This document shows, piece by piece, positions 8,859 to 19,195 of a stretch of DNA of 64,000 bases. Position 1 is the first letter of the stretch. Every line of letters starts with the position of its first letter. This stretch comes from Alphaproteobacteria bacterium. GTDB lineage: Bacteria; Pseudomonadota; Alphaproteobacteria; Sphingomonadales; Sphingomonadaceae. The DNA lies in assembly GCA_019239415.1 (NCBI GenBank), contig JAFAZW010000053.1, positions 1-64,000 on the forward strand, read 5' to 3'. The translations under genes and the position numbers were made by a program. The notes beneath the pieces were generated by a model. That model was not told the origin of the DNA. It searched no databases and saw only the letters and a list, made by a program, of their open reading frames with translations.

Positions 8859-8996
8859 AGCTCCTCCCCGGAACGGGGAGGGGGACCGCGCCCGCCTGGG
8901 CGTGGTGGAGGGGGCCCGTGTTCGGAGCGGCGGAGAGGTGGGCCCCCTCCACCGTCCGCTGCGCGGCCGGTCCCCCTCCCGTTCCGGGGAGGAGCT
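8859..8996. repeat. Palindromic repeat, family 1 (AGCTCCTCCCCGGAACGGGG)
   Basis: A full copy of about 138 bp. The outer arms are AGCTCCTCCCCGGAACGGGG and its inverse, and the inner arms are GTGGAGGGGGCCC and GGGCCCCCTCCAC. Each outer arm is itself a small hairpin (CTCCCCGGAACGGGGAG). Further full copies are at 16256-16390, 25861-25993, 51098-51231 and 59782-59909, a variant at 60209-60340, and a deleted copy at 42505-42576. Confidence 0.92.
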
Positions 8997-9127
8997 TGTG
9001 TGTTCGCCTCCGAACAAGCCGCCTGTCCACTTCCGGACGCTGTAATCCACTCCGGCACCGCTTTGCCTCTGCTACAAATGTGGCGCGGTTCTTGCAGCCA
9101 AGTCCCTGAATAAGAAGGGGACGCTCT

Positions 9128-11185
9128 GTGAGGCTTTGGGTGGGTGCGGCGGCGGCCGCTTCGGTGTTGGCCTATATGGCGGCGGTGCCGGCGGCGGCGG
9201 GGGCGCAGACGCAGGCGGCTGGAGGACGGACGGTCTACGACGCCGCCTATTTCAAGCCATTCTCCCCCTCCAACGCCCTGCAGATCGTCCAGCGCGTGCC
9301 CGGGTTCACGCTCGAGGCGGGCGACACCAGCGTCCGTGGCTTCAGCCAGGCCGCGGGCAACGTCGTCATCAACGGCCAGCGACCGAGCTCGAAGGCCGAT
9401 ACGCTGGACGTCATCCTCTCGCGCATCCCGGCGAGCCGGGTGGCGCGAGTCGAGGTGGGGCCGGGCGAGCTGTTCGGCTCCGAATATGCCGCCAAGGCGC
9501 AGGTGCTGAACCTGGTGCTGACCGCGCAAGGAGGGCTCGCCGGCTCGGCGACGGCGACGCTGCGGCGCGACTTCACCGGGCGGCTCTATCCGGAGGGACA
9601 AGTGTCGGCGCTGCTCAGGCGCGGGCAATCGACGTTCAACGCCTCCATCGGGGTCAACAACAATGCGACCGTCGAGGAGGGCTACGACACGCTCAAGGCG
9701 CTGCCCTCGCTCGACCTCCTCGAATATCGCCGCAAGGTCAATTACACCAGCGATCCCAACGGCTTCGTCTCGGGATCCTGGGAATATAACGGCGGTGAGA
9801 ACCGCACCGCCCACGTCAATGCCCGCGCCGCCGTCGACCTGTTCGCGATCACCCAGGCGAACACGGTCATCCCGACCGGCGGCACCATCCGCAACGACCA
9901 TCTCACCGAACGCTACCACCGCCACGAATATGAGCTGGGCGGCGACGTCACCCGGCCGCTCCTCGGCGGCGGACTGAAGCTGATCGGCCTGGCGACGCGG
10001 CGCCACCGGCTCAACAAGGACGTGTCCTTGAACCGGGTGAACAGCAACGTCGTCGGCGGCTTCGGCCAGACCCTCGACGACGAGCGCGACGAGACGCTGG
10101 CGCGGCTGGTCTGGACCAAGCCGAAGCTCCTGGGGTGGAACGTCGAGGCCGGCGCGGAAGGGGTGATCAACCGGCTGCGCAGCGACGTCGACCTCTTCTC
10201 GATCCAGGCCGGCGGCGGCCACACGACGATTCCGCTGCCGATCGGCCATGCGGTGGTGACCGAGCATCGCGGCGAAGCTTTTGTCAACGCCAGCCGCAAC
10301 CTCACGAAGACCTTCCGGCTCGACCTCGGCCTCACCTACGAGGCGTCGCGGCTGACGGTCACTGGTGATGCCGAGGCCGAGCGGACGCTCCAGTTTCTGA
10401 AGCCCAAGGCCGTGTTCGATTGGCGGCCGAGCAAGGAATGGCATGCCCAGCTTTCGATCCAGCGCACGGTGGCGCAGCTCCAGTTCGAGGATTTCATCAG
10501 CGCCGCCGAGCTCACCACCAACCGCGTCAACGGCGGCAATGCGAACCTCCAGCCGCAGCGGGCGTGGGAGGTGCTGGCGACGCTCGAGCATCCGGTGCTC
10601 GGCGACGGCCTCTTGAAGCTGGAGGGCGGCTACCAGAAGATCCAGCTGGTCCAGGACCGGGTGCCGACGCCCGAGGGATTCGACGCGCCGGGGAACCTGG
10701 GGGACGGCACCATCGCCATCGCCCGCGCGCGGCTCGACGTGCCGACCGCGAAGCTCGGCATCAAGGGCGGGCGCTTCTCGGCCTACGTCTCGTACGTCAG
10801 CACGACAGTCGAGGACCCGTACACCCACCGCAACCGGCAATTTTCGGGCACGTCCGATCTCTACATCGACGTGAGCTTCCGCCAGGACCTCGGCAAGTTC
10901 GCCTGGGGGATCGAAGCGCAGGGGAGCACGCCCAGCACCTTCTACCGCCTGGACGAGCTCGATCGAAACAAGGGCGGCTGGCCCTACGTCACCGCCTTCG
11001 TCGAGTACCGGCCGGACCGGAAGACGACGATCAACCTCTCGCTCGACAATGCGACCGGCATCCCCGCCTTCCGCAACCGCACATTCTTCGAGCCGAACCG
11101 CACCAACCTCGTGCCGAGCTTCGTCGAGCGCCGCTGGCGCAACCGCCACATCGTACCGGCGCTGACCGTGAAGCGCAGCTTCTGA
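9128..11185 (+). CDS. TonB-dependent outer-membrane receptor
   Basis: This 685-residue protein has a cleavable signal peptide (about residues 1-27, ending AAGAQ) and a plug domain (about 45-135) with RVPGFTLEAGDTSVRGF, INGQRPSSK and RIPASRVARVEV. A beta-barrel fills the rest and ends in a terminal Phe (VKRSF), as outer-membrane barrels do. Such receptors import ferric chelators, vitamin B12, sugars or other nutrients using TonB energy. The substrate is not evident, and no recognisable TonB box is clear. The start is GTG 9128, with AAGAAGGGG at 9112-9120 as ribosome-binding site. No adjacent transporter or regulator indicates the cargo; cysQ downstream is convergent. Confidence 0.9.
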   Translation: MRLWVGAAAAASVLAYMAAVPAAAGAQTQAAGGRTVYDAAYFKPFSPSNALQIVQRVPGFTLEAGDTSVRGFSQAAGNVVINGQRPSSKADTLDVILSRIPASRVARVEVGPGELFGSEYAAKAQVLNLVLTAQGGLAGSATATLRRDFTGRLYPEGQVSALLRRGQSTFNASIGVNNNATVEEGYDTLKALPSLDLLEYRRKVNYTSDPNGFVSGSWEYNGGENRTAHVNARAAVDLFAITQANTVIPTGGTIRNDHLTERYHRHEYELGGDVTRPLLGGGLKLIGLATRRHRLNKDVSLNRVNSNVVGGFGQTLDDERDETLARLVWTKPKLLGWNVEAGAEGVINRLRSDVDLFSIQAGGGHTTIPLPIGHAVVTEHRGEAFVNASRNLTKTFRLDLGLTYEASRLTVTGDAEAERTLQFLKPKAVFDWRPSKEWHAQLSIQRTVAQLQFEDFISAAELTTNRVNGGNANLQPQRAWEVLATLEHPVLGDGLLKLEGGYQKIQLVQDRVPTPEGFDAPGNLGDGTIAIARARLDVPTAKLGIKGGRFSAYVSYVSTTVEDPYTHRNRQFSGTSDLYIDVSFRQDLGKFAWGIEAQGSTPSTFYRLDELDRNKGGWPYVTAFVEYRPDRKTTINLSLDNATGIPAFRNRTFFEPNRTNLVPSFVERRWRNRHIVPALTVKRSF

Positions 11186-11251
11186 GCCGGAACCGCCGGC
11201 GACGCCCATGCGGTCCTGGCGCCGGTGAAGAAAAACGGCCGCCCGCGAGGG

Positions 11252-11298
11252 CGAAAAACGGGAGCGCCTCGGGAAACCGGGGCGCTCCTGGCGTTTCG
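11252..11298. terminator. Bidirectional intrinsic-type terminator
   Basis: A GGAGCGCC stem (11261-11268) pairs with GGCGCTCC (11281-11288) around an 11-12 base loop. It is flanked by CGAAAAACG on the left and CGTTTCGG on the right, giving short A and T tracts on both strands. It sits between the convergent receptor gene (ends 11185) and cysQ (ends 11310). Confidence 0.7.
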
Positions 11299-11309
11299 GC
11301 GGCGCGCTT

Positions 11310-12062
11310 TCAGCGGCCCCAGGCGATGAAGTGCGGGTTCTCGAAGCGCCGGTCCGCCTTGCCGTAGCGCAGCGGGCCCGTCTCCCTGCCGTCAGCGTCG
11401 AGGGCGAGGACGCGGCCGCCGGCCGCTGCGAGGATCGCCTGGCCGGCGGCCGTGTCCCATTCGCAGGTCGGGCCGTAGCGCGGATAGACGTCGGCGGTTC
11501 CTTCCGCCACCAGGCAGAATTTGAGCGACGAGCCGGAGGGGACATAGGCGGTGATGCCGAGCGCGGCGTTGCGCTCGGCGGTACCGGCCGCGGCATGGTT
11601 GCGGCTGCCGATGCCGGTGAGGCCGGCGGCGGGGCGGGGGCGGGTGGCGATCGCCTCGGAGGCGCCGCCGCCGCGGATGCGGAAGGCGCCTTCGCCGCGG
11701 GCGCCGGCATAAAGGAGCTTCGAGTCCGGGGCGTAGATGACCCCCGCCGATGGTTCGCCCGCTTCGACGAGGGCGATGTTGACGGTGAATTCGCCGTTGC
11801 GCTGGAGGAACCCCTTGGTGCCGTCGAGCGGATCGACGCAGAAGAAGCGCGTGCCGAGGTCGGGGATGCGGCCGGCGCAGGCTTCCTCCTCGGCAAGGAC
11901 GGGAATGACGGGGAAGGCGCGGGCGAGGCGCTCGAGGATGATCAGCTCGGCATGGCGATCGGCAATGGTCACGGGCGAGCCGTCGAGCTTCGCCTCGGCC
12001 TCGCAGCCTTCGGCATAGATCCGTTCGATCTCCTCGCCGGCGGCAAGGGCGGCTTCGACCAT
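11310..12062 (-). CDS. cysQ: 3'(2'),5'-bisphosphate nucleotidase (CysQ-type inositol phosphatase family)
   Basis: This 250-residue protein hydrolyses PAP/PAPS to AMP/APS in sulfate assimilation and in recycling of the sulfotransfer by-product. It shows the lithium-sensitive phosphatase metal-binding motifs: EEE (about residue 58), DPLDGTKGF, and WDTAAGQAIL near the C-terminus. I chose ATG 12062; the frame stays open to a TTG at 12089 that would overlap the upstream phoD stop by 11 bases. It lies 16 bases downstream of phoD on the same strand and is probably co-transcribed with it. Bisphosphate nucleotidase is favoured over inositol monophosphatase by the FLQRNGEFTVNIAL and YPRYGPTCEWD context. 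Confidence 0.9.
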   Translation of the reverse strand: MVEAALAAGEEIERIYAEGCEAEAKLDGSPVTIADRHAELIILERLARAFPVIPVLAEEEACAGRIPDLGTRFFCVDPLDGTKGFLQRNGEFTVNIALVEAGEPSAGVIYAPDSKLLYAGARGEGAFRIRGGGASEAIATRPRPAAGLTGIGSRNHAAAGTAERNAALGITAYVPSGSSLKFCLVAEGTADVYPRYGPTCEWDTAAGQAILAAAGGRVLALDADGRETGPLRYGKADRRFENPHFIAWGR

Positions 12063-12078
12063 CGGCGGGAGGGGGGAG

Positions 12079-14142
12079 CTAGAGGCCAAGTCCGGGATCT
12101 CCTTCGAGGACGTGCGGCGTCAGATGCGGCGCCTCGCCGGCGCGCCACAGCTTCGCGGTGAGGGCGATGCGGTAGCGCAACGGGCCGCCGTCCGGCGTGC
12201 CGCTGCGGGCGATCGGCCGCGGGATGCAGACGAACTCGGTGCGCATCTCGTCGCCGGTGAGCCGCACGGTCGCATAGCCATGGGCGCCGAGATCGACGAA
12301 CTCCAGGTGCGGCGCAAGCTCCGGGTTCCTCACCGCCCGGGCGCGCTGGAGATCGAAGCTCCTGGCATATTCGAGGCAGGAGCGAACGCCGTGCCTCAGC
12401 AGCAGGTTGTGGGTCCAGCTTGCCGGACCTCCACCCGGACGATCGACGAGGAAGAGCGGCCTCAGCGGCGCGTCCTTCTTGAGATTGTGCTCCTGGGCCT
12501 CCATCGTTCCCGCGCTCGACAGCGAGGCGCCGACGAAGCTCAGGCCCACCGGCTCGTACTTGCCCGGCGGCAGCTTCGACGCGGCATATCCCGCCCAGAA
12601 ACTGTGGCGGTCGCCCGAGACGATGGCGAAGCCGGTGATCCTCGCATCCCGCACGAGGTCGTAGATCTCGGCGCGCTCGCCGTAGGCCAGTCCGTAGTCG
12701 GGCGGGCTCATCGCCGCATAGGTGTCCCTGGGCCACGCCTCCCTGGTCAGGCCCGCCGGAAGGTTCTGCGGGTCCGCGCGCCCATCGAGCGCGCCTTCCG
12801 AATTGCCCCAGATCTTCCAGGTGGCCTTCGACGTGCGCAGCTGGTCCTTGAACCAGGCCTTCTGGGCCGCGCCGAGGATGGTTTGCGCAGGCTTGTCGCG
12901 CTGGGGGTTCGGCACGCGCGCGTCGTTGAAGCCGACCTCGGCCGGCGGATTGCCGCCATCATAGGCGCGGCCGCCTTCCAGCACCGCCATCAACGGTTCC
13001 GGCGACATGCCGATGAACTCGTCGCCGCCGAGCCTGGCGAGCGAGGGATCGCTGAACGGGTCGGCGCTGCGATAGCTGTGCTGGTCGGTGATGATGAGGT
13101 CGAGGTGCCTGCCGTAGCGGAACGTGCGGTAGCCGATGAGGCTGTTGATCGCGGCCAAATTGTTCGGCTCGTCGCCCAGCCCGTTCTCGTCCCACTTCTC
13201 GATCGCGACGTCGGCGACGGCCGGCGCCTCGAACCTCTCCCACGAGGCGCCGCCGGACTTCCTGCACCGCGACGGCAGATATTCCCACCAGGCCTGGTTG
13301 GCGGCGACCTTGATGCTCTGTCCGGGCCGCGCCTTTCCCGCTTTCTGGATGCTTTGCCAGCCCTGCCAGGAGAATTCGTGGTTGTCCCAGATGGCGACGA
13401 ACGGCCAGCGGGCGCGCGCGTCCTGCAGGTCCGGGTCGGCGAGATAGCCTTTGTAGAGGGCGCGGTAGCCGTCCAGCGTGAGCGGAAAATGCCACGGGCC
13501 GGCCTTGCCACCGTCGGGGAAGCGCGCGACCTCGTAGACGATGCGGTCGTAGCGCGTCTTCACTTCGTCGGGATATTCGACGACCTCGTAGATGAAATCG
13601 CCGAGGTGGTGGACGAAGCCGATCTGCTCGGCCGGCGGCTTGCGCTCGTCCTCGAAGATCATTCGCCGGTAGGCGTTGAGCTTGCCTTCGTTGAGGTCCT
13701 GGCAGCTCACGAAAGCGAAGGTAACGGGCCGCGTGTCGCTGTCGAGCGGGGCGGTGACGGTGCGGCCGATCCGGCTGCCGTTGCCGTCGGCATCGGTGAA
13801 GCGGTACCAATAGACGTGGCGCGGCTTGAGGCCTCCGACCAGCACTCGGCTTGTCCAGTCGGCCGCCGCGGCGACCGGCGCCGGGGCGAGAGCAACGACG
13901 CGGCGGAACGCCTCGTCCTCCGCGACTTCGACGGTAAGCAGGTGGCGCTGGCCCTCTCCGAACGGCCGCCGGGTCCACAGGATCACGCTGTGCGAATCGG
14001 GGTCCCCGGACGCAACGCCTTCGGGATAGAGATCGCGCCGCTCCCGCCATCGCAGCTGTGACGCGCGGGCGCGTCCGCCCCAGGCAAGGGCCGCTCCGAG
14101 CGCCGCCGCAGTCTGAACGAATTCCCTGCGGCTCAATGCCAT
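12079..14142 (-). CDS. phoD: Tat-exported alkaline phosphatase D family protein
   Basis: This 687-residue protein begins with a twin-arginine signal (SRREFVQTAAALGAALA), so it is folded before export to the periplasm. An N-terminal PhoD fibronectin-like domain (DLYPEGVASGDPDSHSVILW) is followed by the metallophosphatase core with LGDFIYE, WDNHEF and SGDRHSFWAG metal-ligand motifs. PhoD enzymes are Ca/Fe-dependent phosphodiesterases and monoesterases. The protein is longer than the usual 520-580 residues because of extra loops. ATG 14142 places the Tat motif at the N-terminus; the longer frame to 14334 lies antisense to fghA's frame and is rejected. The spacing to fghA is four bases, so these genes form one minus-strand operon with cysQ. 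Confidence 0.92.
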   Translation of the reverse strand: MALSRREFVQTAAALGAALAWGGRARASQLRWRERRDLYPEGVASGDPDSHSVILWTRRPFGEGQRHLLTVEVAEDEAFRRVVALAPAPVAAAADWTSRVLVGGLKPRHVYWYRFTDADGNGSRIGRTVTAPLDSDTRPVTFAFVSCQDLNEGKLNAYRRMIFEDERKPPAEQIGFVHHLGDFIYEVVEYPDEVKTRYDRIVYEVARFPDGGKAGPWHFPLTLDGYRALYKGYLADPDLQDARARWPFVAIWDNHEFSWQGWQSIQKAGKARPGQSIKVAANQAWWEYLPSRCRKSGGASWERFEAPAVADVAIEKWDENGLGDEPNNLAAINSLIGYRTFRYGRHLDLIITDQHSYRSADPFSDPSLARLGGDEFIGMSPEPLMAVLEGGRAYDGGNPPAEVGFNDARVPNPQRDKPAQTILGAAQKAWFKDQLRTSKATWKIWGNSEGALDGRADPQNLPAGLTREAWPRDTYAAMSPPDYGLAYGERAEIYDLVRDARITGFAIVSGDRHSFWAGYAASKLPPGKYEPVGLSFVGASLSSAGTMEAQEHNLKKDAPLRPLFLVDRPGGGPASWTHNLLLRHGVRSCLEYARSFDLQRARAVRNPELAPHLEFVDLGAHGYATVRLTGDEMRTEFVCIPRPIARSGTPDGGPLRYRIALTAKLWRAGEAPHLTPHVLEGDPGLGL

Positions 14143-14146
14143 CGGC

Positions 14147-14995
14147 TTAGCCCCCCTGCAGTCTCTCGGCATGCCACGCGATGTGATCGGCCATGAACGT
14201 CGAGATGAAAAAATAGCTATGGTCGTAACACCGCTGCAGACGCATCGACAGCGGGATACCCGCCTCGGCGCAGGCTGCCTCAAGACGCTCCGGCCGCAAC
14301 TGCTTTTCGACGAACGGGTCGGCGTCGCCGACATCGACGAGCAGCTCCGCCACGCGCGCGCCGTCCTCGATCAGGGCGACGGCGTCGTGGCCGCGCCAGG
14401 CGGCGCGGTCGGCGCCGAGATAGGCGCCGAGCGCCTTCTCCCCCCAGGGGACCTGAGCGGGAGCCACGATCGGCGCGAAGGCCGAGACGCTCCGGTGGCG
14501 GCCGGGATGGCGGAGGGCGAGGGTGAGGGCGCCGTGGCCGCCCATCGAATGGCCGGTAATCCCCTGCCGCGCCGGATCGACGGGGAATTGCTCCTCGATC
14601 AGGCTGGGAAGTTCGTCCGCTATGTAGCTGTGCATGCGATAGTTCTTTGCGAAGGGCGGCTGCGTCGCGTCGACGTAGAAGCCCGCGCCCTGGCCGAGAT
14701 CGTAGGCGGGATCGTCGGGCACGTCCGGCCCGCGTGGGCTCGTGTCCGGCGCGACGAAGATCAGGCCGAGCTCCGCGCAGGCGCGCTGGTAGCCGCCTTT
14801 CTCCATCACGTTCGCGTGGGTGCAGGTGAGGCCGGAGAGATACCAGAGCACCGGCAGCCGCGCGCCGGGTGCCTCGGCCTGCGGCGGGAGATACATGGCG
14901 AAGGTCATGTCGGTGCCGGTCTCGCGGCTCGCGTGGCGGTAGACGCCCTGGGTGCCGCCGAAGCTCTTCCAGGTGGAGAGGGTTTCAAGGGTCAT
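14147..14995 (-). CDS. fghA: S-formylglutathione hydrolase
   Basis: This 282-residue cytosolic esterase D-type enzyme hydrolyses S-formylglutathione to formate and glutathione, the second step of glutathione-dependent formaldehyde detoxification. The catalytic triad is visible: S150 in GHSMGG, D226 in DVGDADPF and H259 in YDHSYFF. Length matches the family. It lies downstream of frmA on the same strand, with one family 2 repeat between. The edge of that repeat leaves GGGGAGGAG seven bases before the ATG, an ideal Shine-Dalgarno sequence. Confidence 0.96.
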   Translation of the reverse strand: MTLETLSTWKSFGGTQGVYRHASRETGTDMTFAMYLPPQAEAPGARLPVLWYLSGLTCTHANVMEKGGYQRACAELGLIFVAPDTSPRGPDVPDDPAYDLGQGAGFYVDATQPPFAKNYRMHSYIADELPSLIEEQFPVDPARQGITGHSMGGHGALTLALRHPGRHRSVSAFAPIVAPAQVPWGEKALGAYLGADRAAWRGHDAVALIEDGARVAELLVDVGDADPFVEKQLRPERLEAACAEAGIPLSMRLQRCYDHSYFFISTFMADHIAWHAERLQGG

Positions 14996-15006
14996 TCGCT
15001 TCTCCT

Positions 15007-15126
15007 CCCCTCCCTGGAAGGGAGGGGCAGGGGGTGGGTTCCGCCGAAGGCGGCTGAACGCGGCATCGGAAAAAAGCCTCGCTTCGCTCGTCTACCCACC
15101 CCTAGCCCCTCCCTCTCAGGGAGGGG
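15007..15126. repeat. Palindromic repeat, family 2 (CCCCTCCCTGGAAGGGAGGGG)
   Basis: The left hairpin CCCCTCCCTGGAAGGGAGGG, the bridge GGGGGTGGG, the inner GCCGAAGGCGG and the right CCCACCCC plus GCCCCTCCCTCTCAGGGAGG form nested inverted repeats of about 120 bp. It fills the gap from five bases after the frmA stop to fghA. Other copies are at 23819-23951, 28240-28358 and 55164-55284; a short arm is at 21167-21187. Confidence 0.9.
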
Positions 15127-15130
15127 AAGC

Positions 15131-16243
<1,113 letters not shown>

Positions 16244-16255
16244 TGGGCGTCTCCT

Positions 16256-16390
16256 GCTCCTCCCCGGAACGGGGGAGGGGGACCGCGACGCGCCGCGGCG
16301 TGGTGGAGGGGGCCACGTCTCCGCCGCATCGGGCGCTGGCCCCCTCCACCATGCTGCGCATGGTCCCCCTCCCCGTTCCGGGGAGGAGCT
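16256..16390. repeat. Palindromic repeat, family 1
   Basis: A full copy with outer arms GCTCCTCCCCGGAACGGGGG and CCCCGTTCCGGGGAGGAGC and inner arms GTGGAGGGGGCC / GGCCCCCTCCAC. It lies between the divergent starts of frmA (16243) and the MFS gene (16438), so it separates or overlaps both promoter regions. Confidence 0.92.
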
Positions 16391-16437
16391 ACTAAGCACG
16401 GCCTCCTAGCCGCGTCAGAAAGAGGCTGTCGAGCGGA

Positions 16438-17601
16438 ATGGCAACTCCGGCAATCCCCCGCACCGTCTGGGCACTCGGCTTCGTCAGCCTGTTCATGGAC
16501 CTCTCGTCGGAGATCATCCACGGCCTGCTGCCCTTGTTCCTCACCGTGACGCTCGGGGCCAGCGTCGCGACGGTCGGCGCAATCGACGGCATCGCCGAGG
16601 CCTCGGCGTCGATTTCGAAGGTCTTCTCGGGCTGGCTCTCCGATCGCCTCGGGCGTCGGAAGCCGCTGATCCTCCTCGGCTACGGCCTGGCCGCCCTGTC
16701 GAAGCCGCTCTTCCCCCTGGCGGGAAGCGCGGCGACCGTGCTCGGCGCGCGCTTCGCCGACCGTATCGCGAAGGGGCTGCGGGGCGCGCCGCGCGACGCG
16801 CTGATCGCCGACGTGACGCCGCCGGAGATTCGCGGCCGCGCTTTCGGCCTTCGCCAGGCGATGGACACGGTCGGCGGCTTTGGCGGGCCGCTCGCCGCCG
16901 TCGGCCTGATGGCGCTGTTCGCCAACGACATCCGCGCCGTCTTCTGGGTGGCGATCGGACCCGCTCTGCTTTGCGTCGTCCTGGTGCTGATCGGCGTCGA
17001 GGATGCGCCCGCGCCGGAGGCAGGAGAGCGGCCGGCGCCCGTCCGGCTTGCCGACGTCCAGGCGCTCGACCGCGCCTTCTGGTCGGTGACGGGGATCGGC
17101 ATCGTCTTCACGCTCGCCCGCTTCAGCGAGGCATTTCTGGTGCTGCGCGCGACGGGGAAGGGGCTCCCGCTCGCGCTGGCGCCGCTGGTGCTGGTGGCGA
17201 TGAGCCTCGTCTACGGCCTCGGGGCCTATCCCGCCGGTGCGCTGGCCGACCGCCGTCCGGCGCGGACGCTGCTTGCCTGGGGCCTCGTCGCGCTCGTCGC
17301 CGCGGACGCCCTCCTCGCCTGGGGCGACGGACTCGTGGTCGTGTTCGCCGGCATCGGCCTCTGGGGTGCGCACATGGCGCTGACCCAAGGGCTGCTCGGC
17401 AAGCTGGTGGCCGACGCCGCCCCGCCGCGGCTGCGCGGTTCCGCCTTCGGCCTGTTCAACCTGGCGAGCGGCGTCGCGATGCTGATGGCGAGCCTCGTCG
17501 CGGGCCTGCTGTGGGACGCCGCGGGAGCGCGCGCTACCTTCGTCGCCGGCGGCGGCTTCGCCACCGTGGCGCTGTTGCTGCTGTGCGTCAGGCGCGCATG
17601 A
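16438..17601 (+). CDS. Major facilitator superfamily transporter
   Basis: This 387-residue inner-membrane protein has about 12 hydrophobic helices in the MFS layout. An A-type loop motif GWLSDRLGRRKP follows helix 2 (about residues 62-75), and a related half-motif GALADRRPART sits in the second half. FMDLSSEIIHGLLPLFL near the N-terminus resembles the proline/betaine- or fosmidomycin-like MFS branch. Cargo is unknown. Its end overlaps the convergent oxidoreductase gene by 14 bases. It diverges from frmA across a family 1 repeat; no functional link is evident. Confidence 0.85.
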   Translation: MATPAIPRTVWALGFVSLFMDLSSEIIHGLLPLFLTVTLGASVATVGAIDGIAEASASISKVFSGWLSDRLGRRKPLILLGYGLAALSKPLFPLAGSAATVLGARFADRIAKGLRGAPRDALIADVTPPEIRGRAFGLRQAMDTVGGFGGPLAAVGLMALFANDIRAVFWVAIGPALLCVVLVLIGVEDAPAPEAGERPAPVRLADVQALDRAFWSVTGIGIVFTLARFSEAFLVLRATGKGLPLALAPLVLVAMSLVYGLGAYPAGALADRRPARTLLAWGLVALVAADALLAWGDGLVVVFAGIGLWGAHMALTQGLLGKLVADAAPPRLRGSAFGLFNLASGVAMLMASLVAGLLWDAAGARATFVAGGGFATVALLLLCVRRA

Positions 17602-19168
17602 GCTTCCTGCGGTCCTTGAGGATCGCCTGCGCGGCATTGTGGCCGGGCGCGCCGGTGACGCCGCCGCCGGGATGGGCGCCCGATCCGCAGAGATAGAGGC
17701 CGCGGAGCGGCATCCGATAGTCGGCATGGCCGAGCAGCGGGCGGGCGGAAAAGAGCTGGTCGAGGCCCATCTTGCCGTGGAAGATGTCGCCCCGCGGGAT
17801 GCCGAAGCGCTGCTCCAGGTGCCAGGGGGAGAGGGCGAGGCGGCCGATCACCGAAGCCTTGAAGCCGGGCGCGTAGCGGTCGACATGGGCGATGATGTGG
17901 TCCGCGGCCTCCTCGACGCGGGCCTCCCAGCCGCCCGCCACGTCGTAGGGGAAATGCTGGCAGAACAGGCTGGCGACGTGCCGTCCCGGCGGTGCGAGGC
18001 TGTCGTCGAGCGTCGACGGGATCAGCATCTCGACCACCGGCTCGGCCGACCAGGGGCCGGTGCGCGCGCTCGCATGGGCGCGATCCATATAGCCAAGCGA
18101 GGGGCCGATGATGATGCCCGCGGTGAGATGGTCCCCCGGCTTCGGCAGCGCCGTGAAGCGCGGCAGCTCGGCAAGCGCGACGTTCATCCGGAAGGTCGCC
18201 GACTCCGCGCTCCAGCCCGCCATGCGCCGGGTGATCTCCGGCGCGACGGCGCCGACGGGCAGTAGCGTGGTGAACAGGCGGCGGGGATCGACGTTCGCCG
18301 CCACGGCCTTGGCCCGGTAGACCTTCCCCGCCGCCACCGCGCCGACGGCCCGGCCGCGCTCGACGACGATCTCCTCGACCGGCGCGTCCAGCACGATCTC
18401 GACCCCCTGCTCGCGGCACGCTTTCGCCATCGCCTGGGTGATCGCCCCCATGCCGCCGATGGCATGGCCCCACGCGCCCGCGACGCCGGCCGCCTCGCCG
18501 AACAGGTGATGGAGGAGGACGTAGGCCGACCCCGGCGTGTAGGGGCTCGCATAATTGCCGACGACGGCGTCGAAGCCGAACAGGGCCTTGACGATGTCGG
18601 TCTCGAACCAGCGGTCGAGCATGTCGCCCGCCGACTTGGCGAACATGTCGAGCAGGTCGCGCCTTTGCTCGGCGTCGAGGCCGCGCAGGCTGCCGCCGAG
18701 CCTGAGCGCGGCGAGCACGTCCGCGAGGCCGCCGCCGGCATTGGGGGGCGCGCGCAGGATCCACTGCTTCAGGAGCGCGACGACGGATGCCAAGGCGCGC
18801 GAATAGCCGTCATAGGCTTCGGCATCGCGGGCCGAATGACGGGCGATTTCTCGTCGGGTGAGGCCGTCGCGGCCGGCGAGGAGGTAGTCGCGGCCGAGCG
18901 TCGGCAGGAAATTGTCGACCTTGCGCAGCACCACCTTGAGGCCGTGGCGGGCGAGCTGCATGTCCTCGATCACCCGCGGGTTGAGCAGGCTGACCGTGTA
19001 GCTGGCCGTCGAGTTGCGGAATCCGGGCGCGAATTCCTCGGTCACCGCGGCGCCGCCGACGACGGAGCGGCGCTCGAGCATCGTCACCTTGAGGCCGCCG
19101 CGCGCGAGGTAGAAGGCGCAGGCGAGGCCGTTATGGCCGGCGCCGATGACGAGAACGTCGGTGTTCAT
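17588..19168 (-). CDS. FAD-dependent oxidoreductase, PYROXD2/phytoene-desaturase-like
   Basis: This 526-residue flavoprotein opens with an FAD-binding Rossmann signature (VLVIGAGHNGLACAFYLARG), then LERRSVVGGAAVTEE. It ends with a GAHPGGGVTGAPGHNAA flavin-binding segment typical of the CrtI/PYROXD2 group. No carotenoid genes are nearby and the length and C-terminus match PYROXD2-like proteins rather than phytoene desaturase, so the substrate is unknown. The protein appears cytosolic or loosely membrane-associated. It starts at ATG 19168, 27 bases after the stop of the Fe/2OG oxygenase gene, which precedes it on the same strand. Confidence 0.87.
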   Translation of the reverse strand: MNTDVLVIGAGHNGLACAFYLARGGLKVTMLERRSVVGGAAVTEEFAPGFRNSTASYTVSLLNPRVIEDMQLARHGLKVVLRKVDNFLPTLGRDYLLAGRDGLTRREIARHSARDAEAYDGYSRALASVVALLKQWILRAPPNAGGGLADVLAALRLGGSLRGLDAEQRRDLLDMFAKSAGDMLDRWFETDIVKALFGFDAVVGNYASPYTPGSAYVLLHHLFGEAAGVAGAWGHAIGGMGAITQAMAKACREQGVEIVLDAPVEEIVVERGRAVGAVAAGKVYRAKAVAANVDPRRLFTTLLPVGAVAPEITRRMAGWSAESATFRMNVALAELPRFTALPKPGDHLTAGIIIGPSLGYMDRAHASARTGPWSAEPVVEMLIPSTLDDSLAPPGRHVASLFCQHFPYDVAGGWEARVEEAADHIIAHVDRYAPGFKASVIGRLALSPWHLEQRFGIPRGDIFHGKMGLDQLFSARPLLGHADYRMPLRGLYLCGSGAHPGGGVTGAPGHNAAQAILKDRRKLMRA

Positions 19169-19195
19169 GGGGCGGTCTTAGGCGCGGGCGCGGCG

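Noticed and set aside
12112-14061. 649-codon open frame on the plus strand opposite phoD
   Set aside because: It mirrors the real PhoD gene and has Arg/Asp/Glu/Val-biased composition typical of antisense frames in GC-rich DNA.
16244-16399. N-terminal extension of FrmA
   Set aside because: It translates a family 1 repeat; class III dehydrogenases begin at the equivalent of ATG 16243.
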